Source: Algibacter luteus
Lineage (GTDB): Bacteria > Bacteroidota > Bacteroidia > Flavobacteriales > Flavobacteriaceae
DNA length: 64,000 nt
NCBI RefSeq assembly: GCF_900141715.1
Contig: NZ_FQYK01000004.1
Coordinates: 124,001-188,000, forward strand
Direction: 5' to 3'
Position numbers and translations under genes: made by a program. Below the pieces are notes generated by a model. That model made no database searches, was not told the origin of the DNA, and was given only the letters and a program-made list of their open reading frames with translations. Below are positions 1-8,296 of the stretch, piece by piece (positions within the stretch are counted from its first letter, which is position 1; every line of letters starts with the position of its first letter).

Positions 1-99
1 AATGAAATTCTTAAAAAAGTCAAGAAACGCCAATTTTAACATTTTTGTTAATGTAAGGTTAAAAGACGATAGCGCTAAATGTTAAAATGTTAATTTTGA

Positions 100-1671
100 A
101 TGATGAGCAAAAGAATATTCATCCTATTAATAATACTCATGAGTCTATCTCTAGTTGGTATTATCTCTATTCAAGCTTATTATATTAATGATTCAGTTCA
201 AAACGAAAAGGAACGATTTAAGTTTAATGTTGTAAAGGCACTTAATTACGTTTCAAATACGGTTGAGGAAAACGAATCTGAAAAATATTTTTCTAAGTTT
301 TTAAGCTTAGATAGTGAAAAGAAAGTAGATGAAGATGCTGTTTCTCAATTGCTCATTTATCAAAAAAATAATAGCACAAAAGAAACGCTCATTTACAGAA
401 GTAATGTATTGGAGGAAAATTACAAACTTTCTTCTTCGCTCTTTGACATTGGTTTAGATAGCCTAGATATAAAAAATATTACTGCGCAGTCAACTGCCGA
501 AATTTATAATAACGCTGGTATTTCAGAAAAAGATATAAAAAGTCCAATTTCTAAAATTATTAGAAGCGGTACTATTGATGAAGCACAAAGATTGAGTTTT
601 GAAAAGAGTTTTAAAGAAATATCAAAACGTACACCCATTCATAAACGTGTTTCTGGTACAGAAATTAAAAACCTGTTAACAGAAAAACTCAAAAAAGATG
701 GTATTGATATTGATTTTGAATACGCAATTTATAGTAACGATTTAGCAACAAAAGTAAGTAGTAGTAATTTTGAATATAATCCAAAATCGAACTTTAAGGT
801 TCCTATATTTTATGATGAAAACAATCAAACACCATATAGGCTTTTAGTTGATTTCCCAGATGATAAGAAGTTTATACTATCTGGTGTTTTGGAAATGATT
901 TTTTTATCAATATTATTTACATCTATCATCATTATTGCATATTCAAGTGCTCTGTTTCAGTTGGTAAAACAACGTAAAATTTCAGAAATAAAAACTGATT
1001 TTATCAATAACATGACGCATGAATTTAAAACACCAATAGCAACTATTAACTTAGCTTTAGATGCCATTAGAAACCCTAAAGTTATTGATGATAAAGAAAA
1101 AGTTGTTAGATATTTGGGCATGATAAAAGAAGAAAACAAGCGTATGCATGCGCAAGTTGAAAACGTATTGAGAATATCTAAACTAGAAAAAAATGAGTTA
1201 AACATCAGTAAGGATAGAGTGGAACTGCACGACTTAATTGAAGATGCAATTACACATGTAGAGCTTATTGTTGAAGACCGACAAGGATATATTAAAACAT
1301 TTTTAAATGCTGAACAGTCGTCTGTGTTAGCCAATGAGACGCATTTTACTAATGTTATTGTAAATATTCTGGATAATGCTATAAAATATTCTCCAGAAGC
1401 TCCTGAAATTGAGGTGTATACCGAAAATGCAGGAACAAACATATTATTAAAAATCAAAGATCATGGTAGCGGAATGAGTAAAGCAGCTGCCAAACGCGTG
1501 TTCGAAAAGTTTTATAGAGAACACACAGGAAATATTCATAATGTAAAAGGCCATGGTTTAGGATTGGCTTACGTTAAACGAATTGTAGAAGACCATCAAG
1601 GTCATGTATCAGTAGAATCAGAAAAGGACAAAGGAAGCACGTTCATTATAAAGCTTCCGTTAATATCATAA
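100..1671 (+). CDS. Two-component sensor histidine kinase
   Basis: Membrane-bound sensor kinase that should phosphorylate the regulator encoded 2 bp downstream. A first membrane segment (about residues 5-27) is followed by a roughly 235-residue extracytoplasmic sensor region and a second membrane segment near 263-285. The HisKA motif HEFKTP puts the phospho-acceptor at His307. The ATPase domain has the N box around Asn426 and G boxes DHGSGM and GHGLGL. No HAMP domain is obvious. The length (523 aa) suits Bacteroidota kinases of the RprX type. Two ATG codons are adjacent (100 and 103). A -7-like TAATTTTG at 91-98 lies so close that the transcript may be almost leaderless. The signal sensed is unknown. 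Confidence 0.93.
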   Translation: MMSKRIFILLIILMSLSLVGIISIQAYYINDSVQNEKERFKFNVVKALNYVSNTVEENESEKYFSKFLSLDSEKKVDEDAVSQLLIYQKNNSTKETLIYRSNVLEENYKLSSSLFDIGLDSLDIKNITAQSTAEIYNNAGISEKDIKSPISKIIRSGTIDEAQRLSFEKSFKEISKRTPIHKRVSGTEIKNLLTEKLKKDGIDIDFEYAIYSNDLATKVSSSNFEYNPKSNFKVPIFYDENNQTPYRLLVDFPDDKKFILSGVLEMIFLSILFTSIIIIAYSSALFQLVKQRKISEIKTDFINNMTHEFKTPIATINLALDAIRNPKVIDDKEKVVRYLGMIKEENKRMHAQVENVLRISKLEKNELNISKDRVELHDLIEDAITHVELIVEDRQGYIKTFLNAEQSSVLANETHFTNVIVNILDNAIKYSPEAPEIEVYTENAGTNILLKIKDHGSGMSKAAAKRVFEKFYREHTGNIHNVKGHGLGLAYVKRIVEDHQGHVSVESEKDKGSTFIIKLPLIS

Positions 1672-1673
1672 CT

Positions 1674-2378
1674 ATGGAAGAGCATAAAAAAAGAATTTTA
1701 TTAGTTGAAGACGATCCCAATTTTGGAACCGTTCTTAAGGATTATTTAATGATGAATGATTATGAAGTTACTCATGCTAAAAATGGTATGGAAGGCTTTG
1801 AAAAATTTAAGAAAGACGATTTCGATTTGTGCATTCTAGATGTTATGATGCCTTATAAAGATGGTTTTACACTGGCTAAAGAAATTCGAGAAAAAAATAC
1901 GGATGTGCCTATTATTTTTTTAACTGCTAAAACAATGAAAGAAGATGTTTTAAAAGGTTATAAAGTGGGTGCAGATGATTATTTAAATAAGCCTTTTGAT
2001 AGTGAGGTACTTTTAATGAAAATTAAAGCCATCATTCAAAGAAAAGCTACAGAAACCATTTCGGATAGTAAACAATTTGAATTTAAAATTGGTCGATTTG
2101 ATTTAAATTCGAAATTACGATTCTTAAAATTTGATGGTGGTGATCCGGTAAAACTTTCACCAAAGGAAAACGAATTATTACGTTTGTTAGCACTACATGA
2201 AAATGATTTAATGCCTCGTGAATTAGCGTTGACTAAAATATGGCGTGATGATAATTATTTTACATCTCGTAGTATGGATGTATATATTGCTAAATTGCGT
2301 AAATATTTAAAGCCGGATGATAAAGTTGAAATACTTAATATTCACGGTGAAGGATTTAGACTTGTAGTAAATAGCTAG
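1674..2378 (+). CDS. OmpR/PhoB-family response regulator
   Basis: DNA-binding partner of the kinase immediately upstream. The receiver (about 5-120) has the acidic pair Glu13/Asp14 region, phospho-acceptor Asp56 in ILDVMMP and conserved Lys106 in NKPF. A winged-helix Trans_reg_C domain follows (about 135-232), with the SPKENELLRLL segment usual in Bacteroidota RprY-like regulators. The 2-bp gap to the kinase gene shows co-transcription. A strong hairpin terminator lies just past the stop. Target genes cannot be read from the sequence. Confidence 0.94.
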   Translation: MEEHKKRILLVEDDPNFGTVLKDYLMMNDYEVTHAKNGMEGFEKFKKDDFDLCILDVMMPYKDGFTLAKEIREKNTDVPIIFLTAKTMKEDVLKGYKVGADDYLNKPFDSEVLLMKIKAIIQRKATETISDSKQFEFKIGRFDLNSKLRFLKFDGGDPVKLSPKENELLRLLALHENDLMPRELALTKIWRDDNYFTSRSMDVYIAKLRKYLKPDDKVEILNIHGEGFRLVVNS

Positions 2379-2400
2379 TAATCTTTACTTAATGATATAA

Positions 2401-2427
2401 AATCCAGCAGAATGCTGGATTTTTTTA
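2401..2427. terminator. Bidirectional intrinsic terminator
   Basis: A 9-bp perfect stem (AATCCAGCA / TGCTGGATT) with a GAA loop, followed by seven T residues on the plus strand. It lies between the converging response regulator (ends 2378) and the minus-strand gene ending at 2425, so it can serve both; the right arm and T tract run up against the stop codon of the minus-strand gene. Confidence 0.85.
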
Positions 2428-2946
2428 TTTATTAAAACTTTCAAAATCGTTTATATCATAGGCATTTTGATAGGATTCTTCGTTAATGGAATTTCCTTCT
2501 GAAGAATCGTAATCTACTAAAATCTTCCAAACAGACTCTTCTTTTTTTAATATCACATGAAATTTGCCATAATAAGACTTTTCATTAGCTGTATTAGGAT
2601 TTCGGGTTAATTTGTAAATACCACGCTCTGATGCTTTTTCGGTGCCACAAATACGCTCTAAAAACCTAAAGGAGATAATCTGCTTAAGACTTTTATCTTG
2701 CCAATAGGTTTTGTAAACTTCTATATATTCAGTCTTGTTTTTAATTTTATGGCTATCGCCACTTACACGCGTTAAGTTTTCACAGTGTAAATCTGAAAAT
2801 AACTGATAATCTAAAGTCTCAAAAGCCTTAGAGAAGTTAGCCCACAAATCATGATTAATAGCTTTTAATAAGTCTTCATTTTGAGAAAATGTACTACTTC
2901 CAATAAACAGAAATAGACATAGCAAAAAAGTTTTATTGTATTTCAT
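2425..2946 (-). CDS. Exported NTF2/SnoaL-like protein
   Basis: 173-residue protein with a clear N-terminal signal peptide (Lys-rich start, hydrophobic stretch, cleavage near SSTFSQ). The rest looks like a compact DUF4440/SnoaL-type alpha+beta cone: an amphipathic helix early (LWANFSKAFETLD), then DLHCENLTRVSGD and a C-terminal beta stretch (VWKILVDYDSS). Such domains may be small enzymes or binding modules; no catalytic set is evident. It is the last gene of a minus-strand run starting at 8209. A second protein of this general type is encoded at 43991-44542. Function unknown. Confidence 0.75.
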   Translation of the reverse strand: MKYNKTFLLCLFLFIGSSTFSQNEDLLKAINHDLWANFSKAFETLDYQLFSDLHCENLTRVSGDSHKIKNKTEYIEVYKTYWQDKSLKQIISFRFLERICGTEKASERGIYKLTRNPNTANEKSYYGKFHVILKKEESVWKILVDYDSSEGNSINEESYQNAYDINDFESFNK

Positions 2947-2982
2947 CTTAACCTTGTTTAAAGGTTTAAGATATAAAATAAA

Positions 2983-3639
2983 TTAGATACGTTTAATTAA
3001 CCAATCTTTAAACTCATAAAAATTTTGAGGTGCCACACCATGACCCACAGGAAATTCTGAGTATTTATGTTTGATATTCAAACTATCTAATAATGGAGGT
3101 GTTAATCTTGCCCAATTTACAGGAATCACTTGGTCTGCACTACCGTGAGAACAATAAAAATCTAAGTTGGTGTAATCTTTGCTTTCAAGGTTTTCTGGTA
3201 AAATATCTTTATTAATATAGCCACTAAGCGCTACTATATTTTTTACTTTTTCAGGATAAGTTAAGGCCACTGCATAACTCAAAATGGTTCCTTGACTGAA
3301 GCCTAAAAGCGTAACATTGTTATTGTTAACAGGATATGTTGCCAAAGCTTCATTAATAAATGTAGCAATTAAATCTCTAGAAGCTATGGCTTCTTCATTA
3401 TTACTCCATTTGCCTTTTTCTTCATCAAAATTAATGGCATACCAAGCATTGCCAAAAGGTTGCATGGGGTGTGGGGCTCTTACAGAGATGATAAATAATT
3501 CATCAGGTAATTCTGAAGCAAAAGAAAATAAATCGTTTTCATCACTACCATATCCGTGTAGCATGATGAGTAAAGGTGCGTTTTCAGTTAAACTAGATTC
3601 ACGAACTAAGTGTTGTAAAGAAAGCGATGTGTTTATCAT
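2983..3639 (-). CDS. Carboxylesterase/phospholipase-like alpha/beta hydrolase
   Basis: 218-aa serine hydrolase of the bacterial carboxylesterase/lysophospholipase (Abhydrolase_2) family. The catalytic triad is readable: nucleophile Ser115 in GFSQG, Asp169 in HGSADQVIP and His200 in VGHGVAP, with the oxyanion motif LHGYGSDENDL at 28-38. No signal peptide, so cytoplasmic. Likely cleaves short-chain esters or lysophospholipids; the substrate is inferred from family only. The start codon directly abuts the stop of the upstream membrane-protein gene, so the two are probably co-transcribed. Confidence 0.9.
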   Translation of the reverse strand: MINTSLSLQHLVRESSLTENAPLLIMLHGYGSDENDLFSFASELPDELFIISVRAPHPMQPFGNAWYAINFDEEKGKWSNNEEAIASRDLIATFINEALATYPVNNNNVTLLGFSQGTILSYAVALTYPEKVKNIVALSGYINKDILPENLESKDYTNLDFYCSHGSADQVIPVNWARLTPPLLDSLNIKHKYSEFPVGHGVAPQNFYEFKDWLIKRI

Positions 3640-3981
3640 TTATGATCCTAAATTAGCAAAGATTTTTTGAAATAAATTACCTAGCAACGGTACCGGTTGT
3701 GATTTTCTTCCTATGGCATTCGATAACCCATAAATTATAAGCGTAAAAAAGAACACGTATACCGATGCTCTTAACATAAAAATATCAAAATTTCTAGTGA
3801 TTGATAAGTTCACAACAATAAAAGAAAGCCAAAGTCCTAAAGACTGCCTGATGTGAAAACTAGCAAAAGCACTTTTTTTATCTTCTTCATTATTTAAATA
3901 ATAAGCTACAATGAATCCAATTATTGTAATGTAACTGATGATAGCATTTTTTCTTCCTCTAGAAATATCTTCCTCTGTCAT
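3640..3981 (-). CDS. Small multi-pass membrane protein (DUF4870/Tic20-like)
   Basis: 113 residues with about three hydrophobic segments (roughly 12-30, 46-66 and 72-92). An FASFHIRQSLGLW motif between the first two is typical of DUF4870/Tic20-like small membrane proteins in Bacteroidota. No enzymatic motif is seen. It lies 6 bp downstream of the dihydroorotase-like gene and directly touches the esterase gene, so it sits inside an operon. Role unknown. Confidence 0.75.
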   Translation of the reverse strand: MTEEDISRGRKNAIISYITIIGFIVAYYLNNEEDKKSAFASFHIRQSLGLWLSFIVVNLSITRNFDIFMLRASVYVFFFTLIIYGLSNAIGRKSQPVPLLGNLFQKIFANLGS

Positions 3982-3987
3982 AATCTA

Positions 3988-5241
3988 TCAATTTAATACC
4001 GCTTTATTCTTTGCAATAATTCCATAAACTCTACCTTTTAAAGTTTCATTTTCAAAAATGGTGTTTTTAGATTTGGATATGATATTAGATTTTAAAAACT
4101 CATATTTCTCATCAGGATTGAAAAGTGATATGTTTGCGGTATTACCTTTCTGTATTGGCGTTTGTTCTAACCCAAATCTTGTTTTACCTTTGGTCAAAAC
4201 TTCAATTGTTTTCTTTGTGGTAAAGATATTTTGCAAAGCACCAAACGCACTTTCTAAACCAATGGTTCCGTAATTTGCGTGATCAAACTCTATTTTTTTC
4301 TCCTCAATATCAATAGGTGAGTGGTCAGTAGTTACCATATCTATAGTGCCATCTTTCACGGCTTCAATTAAAGCCTCGATATCAGTCTGCGTTCTAAGAG
4401 GTGGCAATACTTTAAAGTTGGTATTAAAATCGGTTAAAACTTCATCCGTAAAGTAAAGATTATGTATGGCTACACTGCAGCTTACATTAAGTTTCTTCTT
4501 TTTAGCTTCGCGTATTAAAGCTACCGATGTTGCAGTAGAAATTGTTGGTATATGTAATTTACCGCCTGTATATTCAAGCAAAAATAAATCTCGTGCAACT
4601 TGCAATTCTTCCGCTAGTGCAGGAATACCTTTAAGACCTTGTTTTGTGCTTGTTACATTTTCATTCATAACACCATGTCCTGCTATTTTATTTTCCTGTG
4701 GGAAAGAGCATACCAAACCATCAAAATTACTAGCATATTGCAACGCAATTTTCATTAAGTTTGGATTAGAAATAGGTTTTTTATAATCGTAAAAGGCTAC
4801 GGCGCCTGCAGAACGCATATCGAATAGTTCTGCTAAATACTCACTTTTACTCCCTATGGTTAGGGCTCCAATTGGTAAAAGTTCAACAGCATTTTTATTT
4901 GCTTTTGATTTTAGAAAAGTAATATCAGAATTCGAATCAATTACCGGATTTGTATTCGAATTAACTGCAACTGCCGTAAAACCAGAGTGAGCAGCCGTTT
5001 TTAATCCGTTTTCAATGGTTTCACGTTCTTCATATCCAGGTTCTCCAAAACTTACACTACTATCAAACCAACCTTGAGAAATATGTAGATTGTCGCGCTT
5101 AATTTCTTTGTAATTATTTGGATTTTTAATGCTTTTGGAAATCTTTGTAATCACACCATTTTCAATTAATACATCTTGAGTTGAATTATGAAACTCGCTT
5201 TTGGAATCTATAATTGTGGCAGATTTTATAAGTATGTTCAT
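3988..5241 (-). CDS. Dihydroorotase homologue lacking metal ligands (PyrC'-like)
   Basis: 417-aa amidohydrolase-superfamily protein with the overall layout of class I (multifunctional-complex type) dihydroorotase. The catalytic site is degraded. The motif normally DxHxHxREPG reads DSSVSFGEPG (60-69), losing both zinc-ligand histidines and the substrate-binding Arg. The region normally giving the H..ED ligand reads CSFPQEN, and the later HxxHxST ligand is HIPTIST (Thr233). Only the Asp of TTDHSP (Asp306) is kept. By analogy with non-catalytic PyrC' subunits that support aspartate transcarbamoylase in Pseudomonas, it may be structural; that role is inference. Its ATG overlaps the stop of the BatA-like gene upstream (ATGA). 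Automatic annotation would probably call it an active pyrC. Confidence 0.85.
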   Translation of the reverse strand: MNILIKSATIIDSKSEFHNSTQDVLIENGVITKISKSIKNPNNYKEIKRDNLHISQGWFDSSVSFGEPGYEERETIENGLKTAAHSGFTAVAVNSNTNPVIDSNSDITFLKSKANKNAVELLPIGALTIGSKSEYLAELFDMRSAGAVAFYDYKKPISNPNLMKIALQYASNFDGLVCSFPQENKIAGHGVMNENVTSTKQGLKGIPALAEELQVARDLFLLEYTGGKLHIPTISTATSVALIREAKKKKLNVSCSVAIHNLYFTDEVLTDFNTNFKVLPPLRTQTDIEALIEAVKDGTIDMVTTDHSPIDIEEKKIEFDHANYGTIGLESAFGALQNIFTTKKTIEVLTKGKTRFGLEQTPIQKGNTANISLFNPDEKYEFLKSNIISKSKNTIFENETLKGRVYGIIAKNKAVLN

Positions 5242-7163
5242 TTAAAGAATTTTAAGATGAGCATTTCAATAATCAATAACGCTAGTGCAAAAATAACAAA
5301 CCATTTCCATAGGGCGTTAACTTTTGTATCACTTTTTATAGTATCGAAAACTTCTGTTATAGAATTACTAACTGTTACTTGTTCTAGAGCAGAAAGGTCT
5401 TTGTAAGCTAATTGACTTTCATTTCTGCTATAGTTGTAACTCACATTTTTAATGATTTCGTTTTTGTTTTTTATTTGATATGTTCCCGCAACTGAAGGGT
5501 CTTCTAAAGTATTTATGACCACCTTATTGTTGAAATATTGCTGTTTTGGTATCATGCTAATGTCTTCTTTAACTAAAGAAAGCACTGCATCTTGTTGCAT
5601 TTTTGTATCTACATCAAAAGCGTTTTCTTTACCTATGATGTAATAAAGTTCAGGTATTTTAAAGCTTTGTTTGGCAATATTATAAAGGGTTGGTACTATT
5701 AACGGTGAAATTTTAAAGCTAGAATTAACTTGATTTATTGAAGCCGTAAATAAGTAAACATTCTGTCTTTGACCTAAAAAGAGCTTCTCATCTTCAAACT
5801 GTAAAACGGCAGATAAGTTTTTTGAGGCTAAAGTATAAAAACTATTCACCTTGGGGTATTGAAAGTTTTTAACTTGTTTTTCAAAAACACCATTATTATA
5901 AAGCGGATGTGCATAATTTATACTCGTTATTCTTTTTTCAGAATTAACTATTTCATTAAAACTTAGATCATAATTGGTTAAAAACGTATTGTAAGATTCG
6001 TTATTGTTTTTTATAGAAGGTACAATAACTAGGTTACCACCTTGACGAGTAAACTGCTTTAATGCCGCGTTTAAGGCTAAAGGAATACTTTTCAATTCAT
6101 TTAAAATAATGAGGTGTTGACTATCAATAAGATTGTAATTTAATGTATTTAGTTGTGTCGAAACATAATTAAATTCTGTTATGCTATAAATACGTTTTAG
6201 GTATGAATCATCAGCATCATTAATACTTAAAACATTAATTTTTGAGGCTTCATTGATATTAAAATAAAGCGTATTATCAAACTGTAAACTGGCGTCATTA
6301 ATTGTAATTTTACCGTTAATCACATCATGGTTTGGTAAGGTAAAAATGGTTTCTGATTTTTGCTCAATTTCTAATGATGTCTTTGCAATTAATTTATCAT
6401 TATTAAACAAAGAAACTGGTAAGTTTTCAACTGAAACTCCGCTATTTTTTAACACTACTTTTAGCTCTAATAAGTCTGGATTAACTTTGGAAATAAAAAC
6501 ACTATCAATAGCAATGTTATTTTTATTGAGAGGGTTTAATTTTACAAAATTGATGTTAGTTGTTGAATCCGATAGAATATTTAAATTTGTGTTATCTTCT
6601 TGAAAATCAGAAATTAATATTACATTATTTAATGTATTAGTTTTATTTGATAAAAAGCTTTTGCATTTTAAATATGCCGCTTGCTTACTTAAAACGCTTG
6701 ATGTGTAATTAAGCGTAAGTAACTCGTTTTTTATAGCTTTTATGCTGGTTTTTTTGAAAACTTTATCATTTGTAATCAATGTAATATTTTCGTTCTCTGA
6801 TACGTTCGCAATCACATCTTGAATGGCCCGTTTAAACAGCTCACCTTGGTTGCCTTTGGTTTGCATACTGAACGAATTATCTAGATATATTACAGTTTCT
6901 TTTTCTTTCTTAAAACTGGTTGTTTTCGAAGTGAATGGTTGCGCAAATGCAAACACTAATGCTGCTAATAAAAACAAGCGGGTCAATAACACTAACCATT
7001 TTTTTATTTGCGAACTTTTACGTGTTTGCCAAGTAGCTTCTTTTAGAAAAGCGACATTTGTAAAATAAACTTTTTGGAACTTACGAAGTTGAAATAAATG
7101 AACAATAATAGGAATAAGCAGTAAAAATAAAGCGTAAAGAATTTCTGGGTGTTTAAACTGCAT
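5238..7163 (-). CDS. BatA-like membrane protein with N-terminal double TM domain
   Basis: 641-aa inner-membrane protein. Residues 1-80 form the BatA/aerotolerance N-terminal domain (TIGR02226 type): a hydrophobic helix at 8-24, LRKFQKVYFTNVAFLKE, and a second helix at 56-74. A von Willebrand A-like segment follows, with a partial MIDAS motif DNSFSM. The long middle region is probably extracytoplasmic, and a final membrane helix (about 617-637) anchors the C-terminus. The family is linked loosely with Bat/MoxR-type envelope complexes, but no MoxR ATPase or Bat operon lies next to it here. It overlaps the pseudo-dihydroorotase gene by 4 bp, an arrangement suggesting tight co-expression. Confidence 0.85.
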   Translation of the reverse strand: MQFKHPEILYALFLLLIPIIVHLFQLRKFQKVYFTNVAFLKEATWQTRKSSQIKKWLVLLTRLFLLAALVFAFAQPFTSKTTSFKKEKETVIYLDNSFSMQTKGNQGELFKRAIQDVIANVSENENITLITNDKVFKKTSIKAIKNELLTLNYTSSVLSKQAAYLKCKSFLSNKTNTLNNVILISDFQEDNTNLNILSDSTTNINFVKLNPLNKNNIAIDSVFISKVNPDLLELKVVLKNSGVSVENLPVSLFNNDKLIAKTSLEIEQKSETIFTLPNHDVINGKITINDASLQFDNTLYFNINEASKINVLSINDADDSYLKRIYSITEFNYVSTQLNTLNYNLIDSQHLIILNELKSIPLALNAALKQFTRQGGNLVIVPSIKNNNESYNTFLTNYDLSFNEIVNSEKRITSINYAHPLYNNGVFEKQVKNFQYPKVNSFYTLASKNLSAVLQFEDEKLFLGQRQNVYLFTASINQVNSSFKISPLIVPTLYNIAKQSFKIPELYYIIGKENAFDVDTKMQQDAVLSLVKEDISMIPKQQYFNNKVVINTLEDPSVAGTYQIKNKNEIIKNVSYNYSRNESQLAYKDLSALEQVTVSNSITEVFDTIKSDTKVNALWKWFVIFALALLIIEMLILKFFK

Positions 7164-7201
7164 GGTTTATTCGATTGAGCAAATCTAGATAATTTTTTTC
7201 A

Positions 7202-8209
7202 TTAACAAAAGAAAACATAATCCTCAATAGAGTTCAAATTTAATTTTAACAAATAATTCTTTATTTCTTGTTGTGACTTCTTGTTTGCCACTGTAATAAT
7301 ACTTTGTGCATTGTTAATGGTCTCTAAATAATCAAATGGCTTTAATATGTTGCCATAAATATCACGTCCAATTTTATTCGGGTTATCGCAAATCCACTCA
7401 AAAGGGATCTGCTTTTTAATCAGTGTTTTGGCAATAAATTTACCTTTGTTTCCAGCGCCCCAAATCACAAGTTTTTTCTCAGGATTATAGTCTAATTCTA
7501 AAAAGTAATCGAGTTTTAAGGGTATGAAATGATTTTCTGCATAATGTTCGTTAGTTCTTGAAGTTCGGTAACTATAATCTCGCCAATCGTGTAGAATGTC
7601 GTTACTAGGAATACAGGTATATTGATGTTTATAAAACCGAAAAGCTAAATCGTAATCTTCAGGATATCGTTTAGGATTAAAGGCATTACAAGCCATCAAG
7701 TCACTTCTGTGAATCATCCAGCAAGGTGAAGGGATGACACATTCTTTATAAATTTCAGAATAATTATTTCCTTTTTCTGTGAGCTCGTTCAACCAAATCT
7801 CATAATTTTTATAGCCTTCTTTAATGCCTTTTTCAGAAAAATAATTAACCTTACCAACGGCTAGGTGTCCTTTGCCATGAATTAATAGGTTTTTAGATAA
7901 TATTTCCAATTTATTTAATCGCATAACATCATCACTATCCATTCTGGTGATGAATTCGCCAGAACTTTGATTAAAAGCCATCTTTAAAGCATCAATAATA
8001 CCTTGTCCGCTGTTTTTCAAAAGCTTAATTCGGTCATCTTGTTTGGCGAAATTTTCAACAATAGAATAACTCATATCAGTTGAATGATCATCAACAATAA
8101 CTAACTCCCAATTGGTATAAGTTTGATTAATAATTGAGGTTAAGCAGTCGGCAATAAATTCCTCGGTATTTTTAAATGGAACTAGAATGCTAATTAAAGG
8201 TCTTTGCAT
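7202..8209 (-). CDS. Family 2 glycosyltransferase with C-terminal nucleotide-binding-like domain
   Basis: 335-aa GT-A glycosyltransferase. The N-terminus has the GT2 signature (ISILVPFKN, then INQTYTNWELVIVDDHSTD) and a metal-binding RMDSDD near 110. After about residue 235 there is a second module, KLVIWGAGNKGKFIAKTL, that resembles a Rossmann-like nucleotide-binding fold, seen in some Bacteroidota GT2 proteins. No membrane helix. Probably adds a sugar to an envelope glycan or glycolipid; donor and acceptor cannot be told. It is the first gene of the minus-strand run, 38 bp from the BatA-like gene. Confidence 0.88.
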   Translation of the reverse strand: MQRPLISILVPFKNTEEFIADCLTSIINQTYTNWELVIVDDHSTDMSYSIVENFAKQDDRIKLLKNSGQGIIDALKMAFNQSSGEFITRMDSDDVMRLNKLEILSKNLLIHGKGHLAVGKVNYFSEKGIKEGYKNYEIWLNELTEKGNNYSEIYKECVIPSPCWMIHRSDLMACNAFNPKRYPEDYDLAFRFYKHQYTCIPSNDILHDWRDYSYRTSRTNEHYAENHFIPLKLDYFLELDYNPEKKLVIWGAGNKGKFIAKTLIKKQIPFEWICDNPNKIGRDIYGNILKPFDYLETINNAQSIITVANKKSQQEIKNYLLKLNLNSIEDYVFFC

Positions 8210-8296
8210 ATTGCGAATTTAACAAAACCTTAAGAAAGTACCCCGTAACATTGTGGTAATTTGGGCGTCAATTAAAAAACTATAAAAATCAAATTA

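Noticed and set aside
957-1457. Long minus-strand frame inside the sensor kinase gene
   Set aside because: Lies wholly inside the kinase coding region, whose motifs are intact; a shadow frame.
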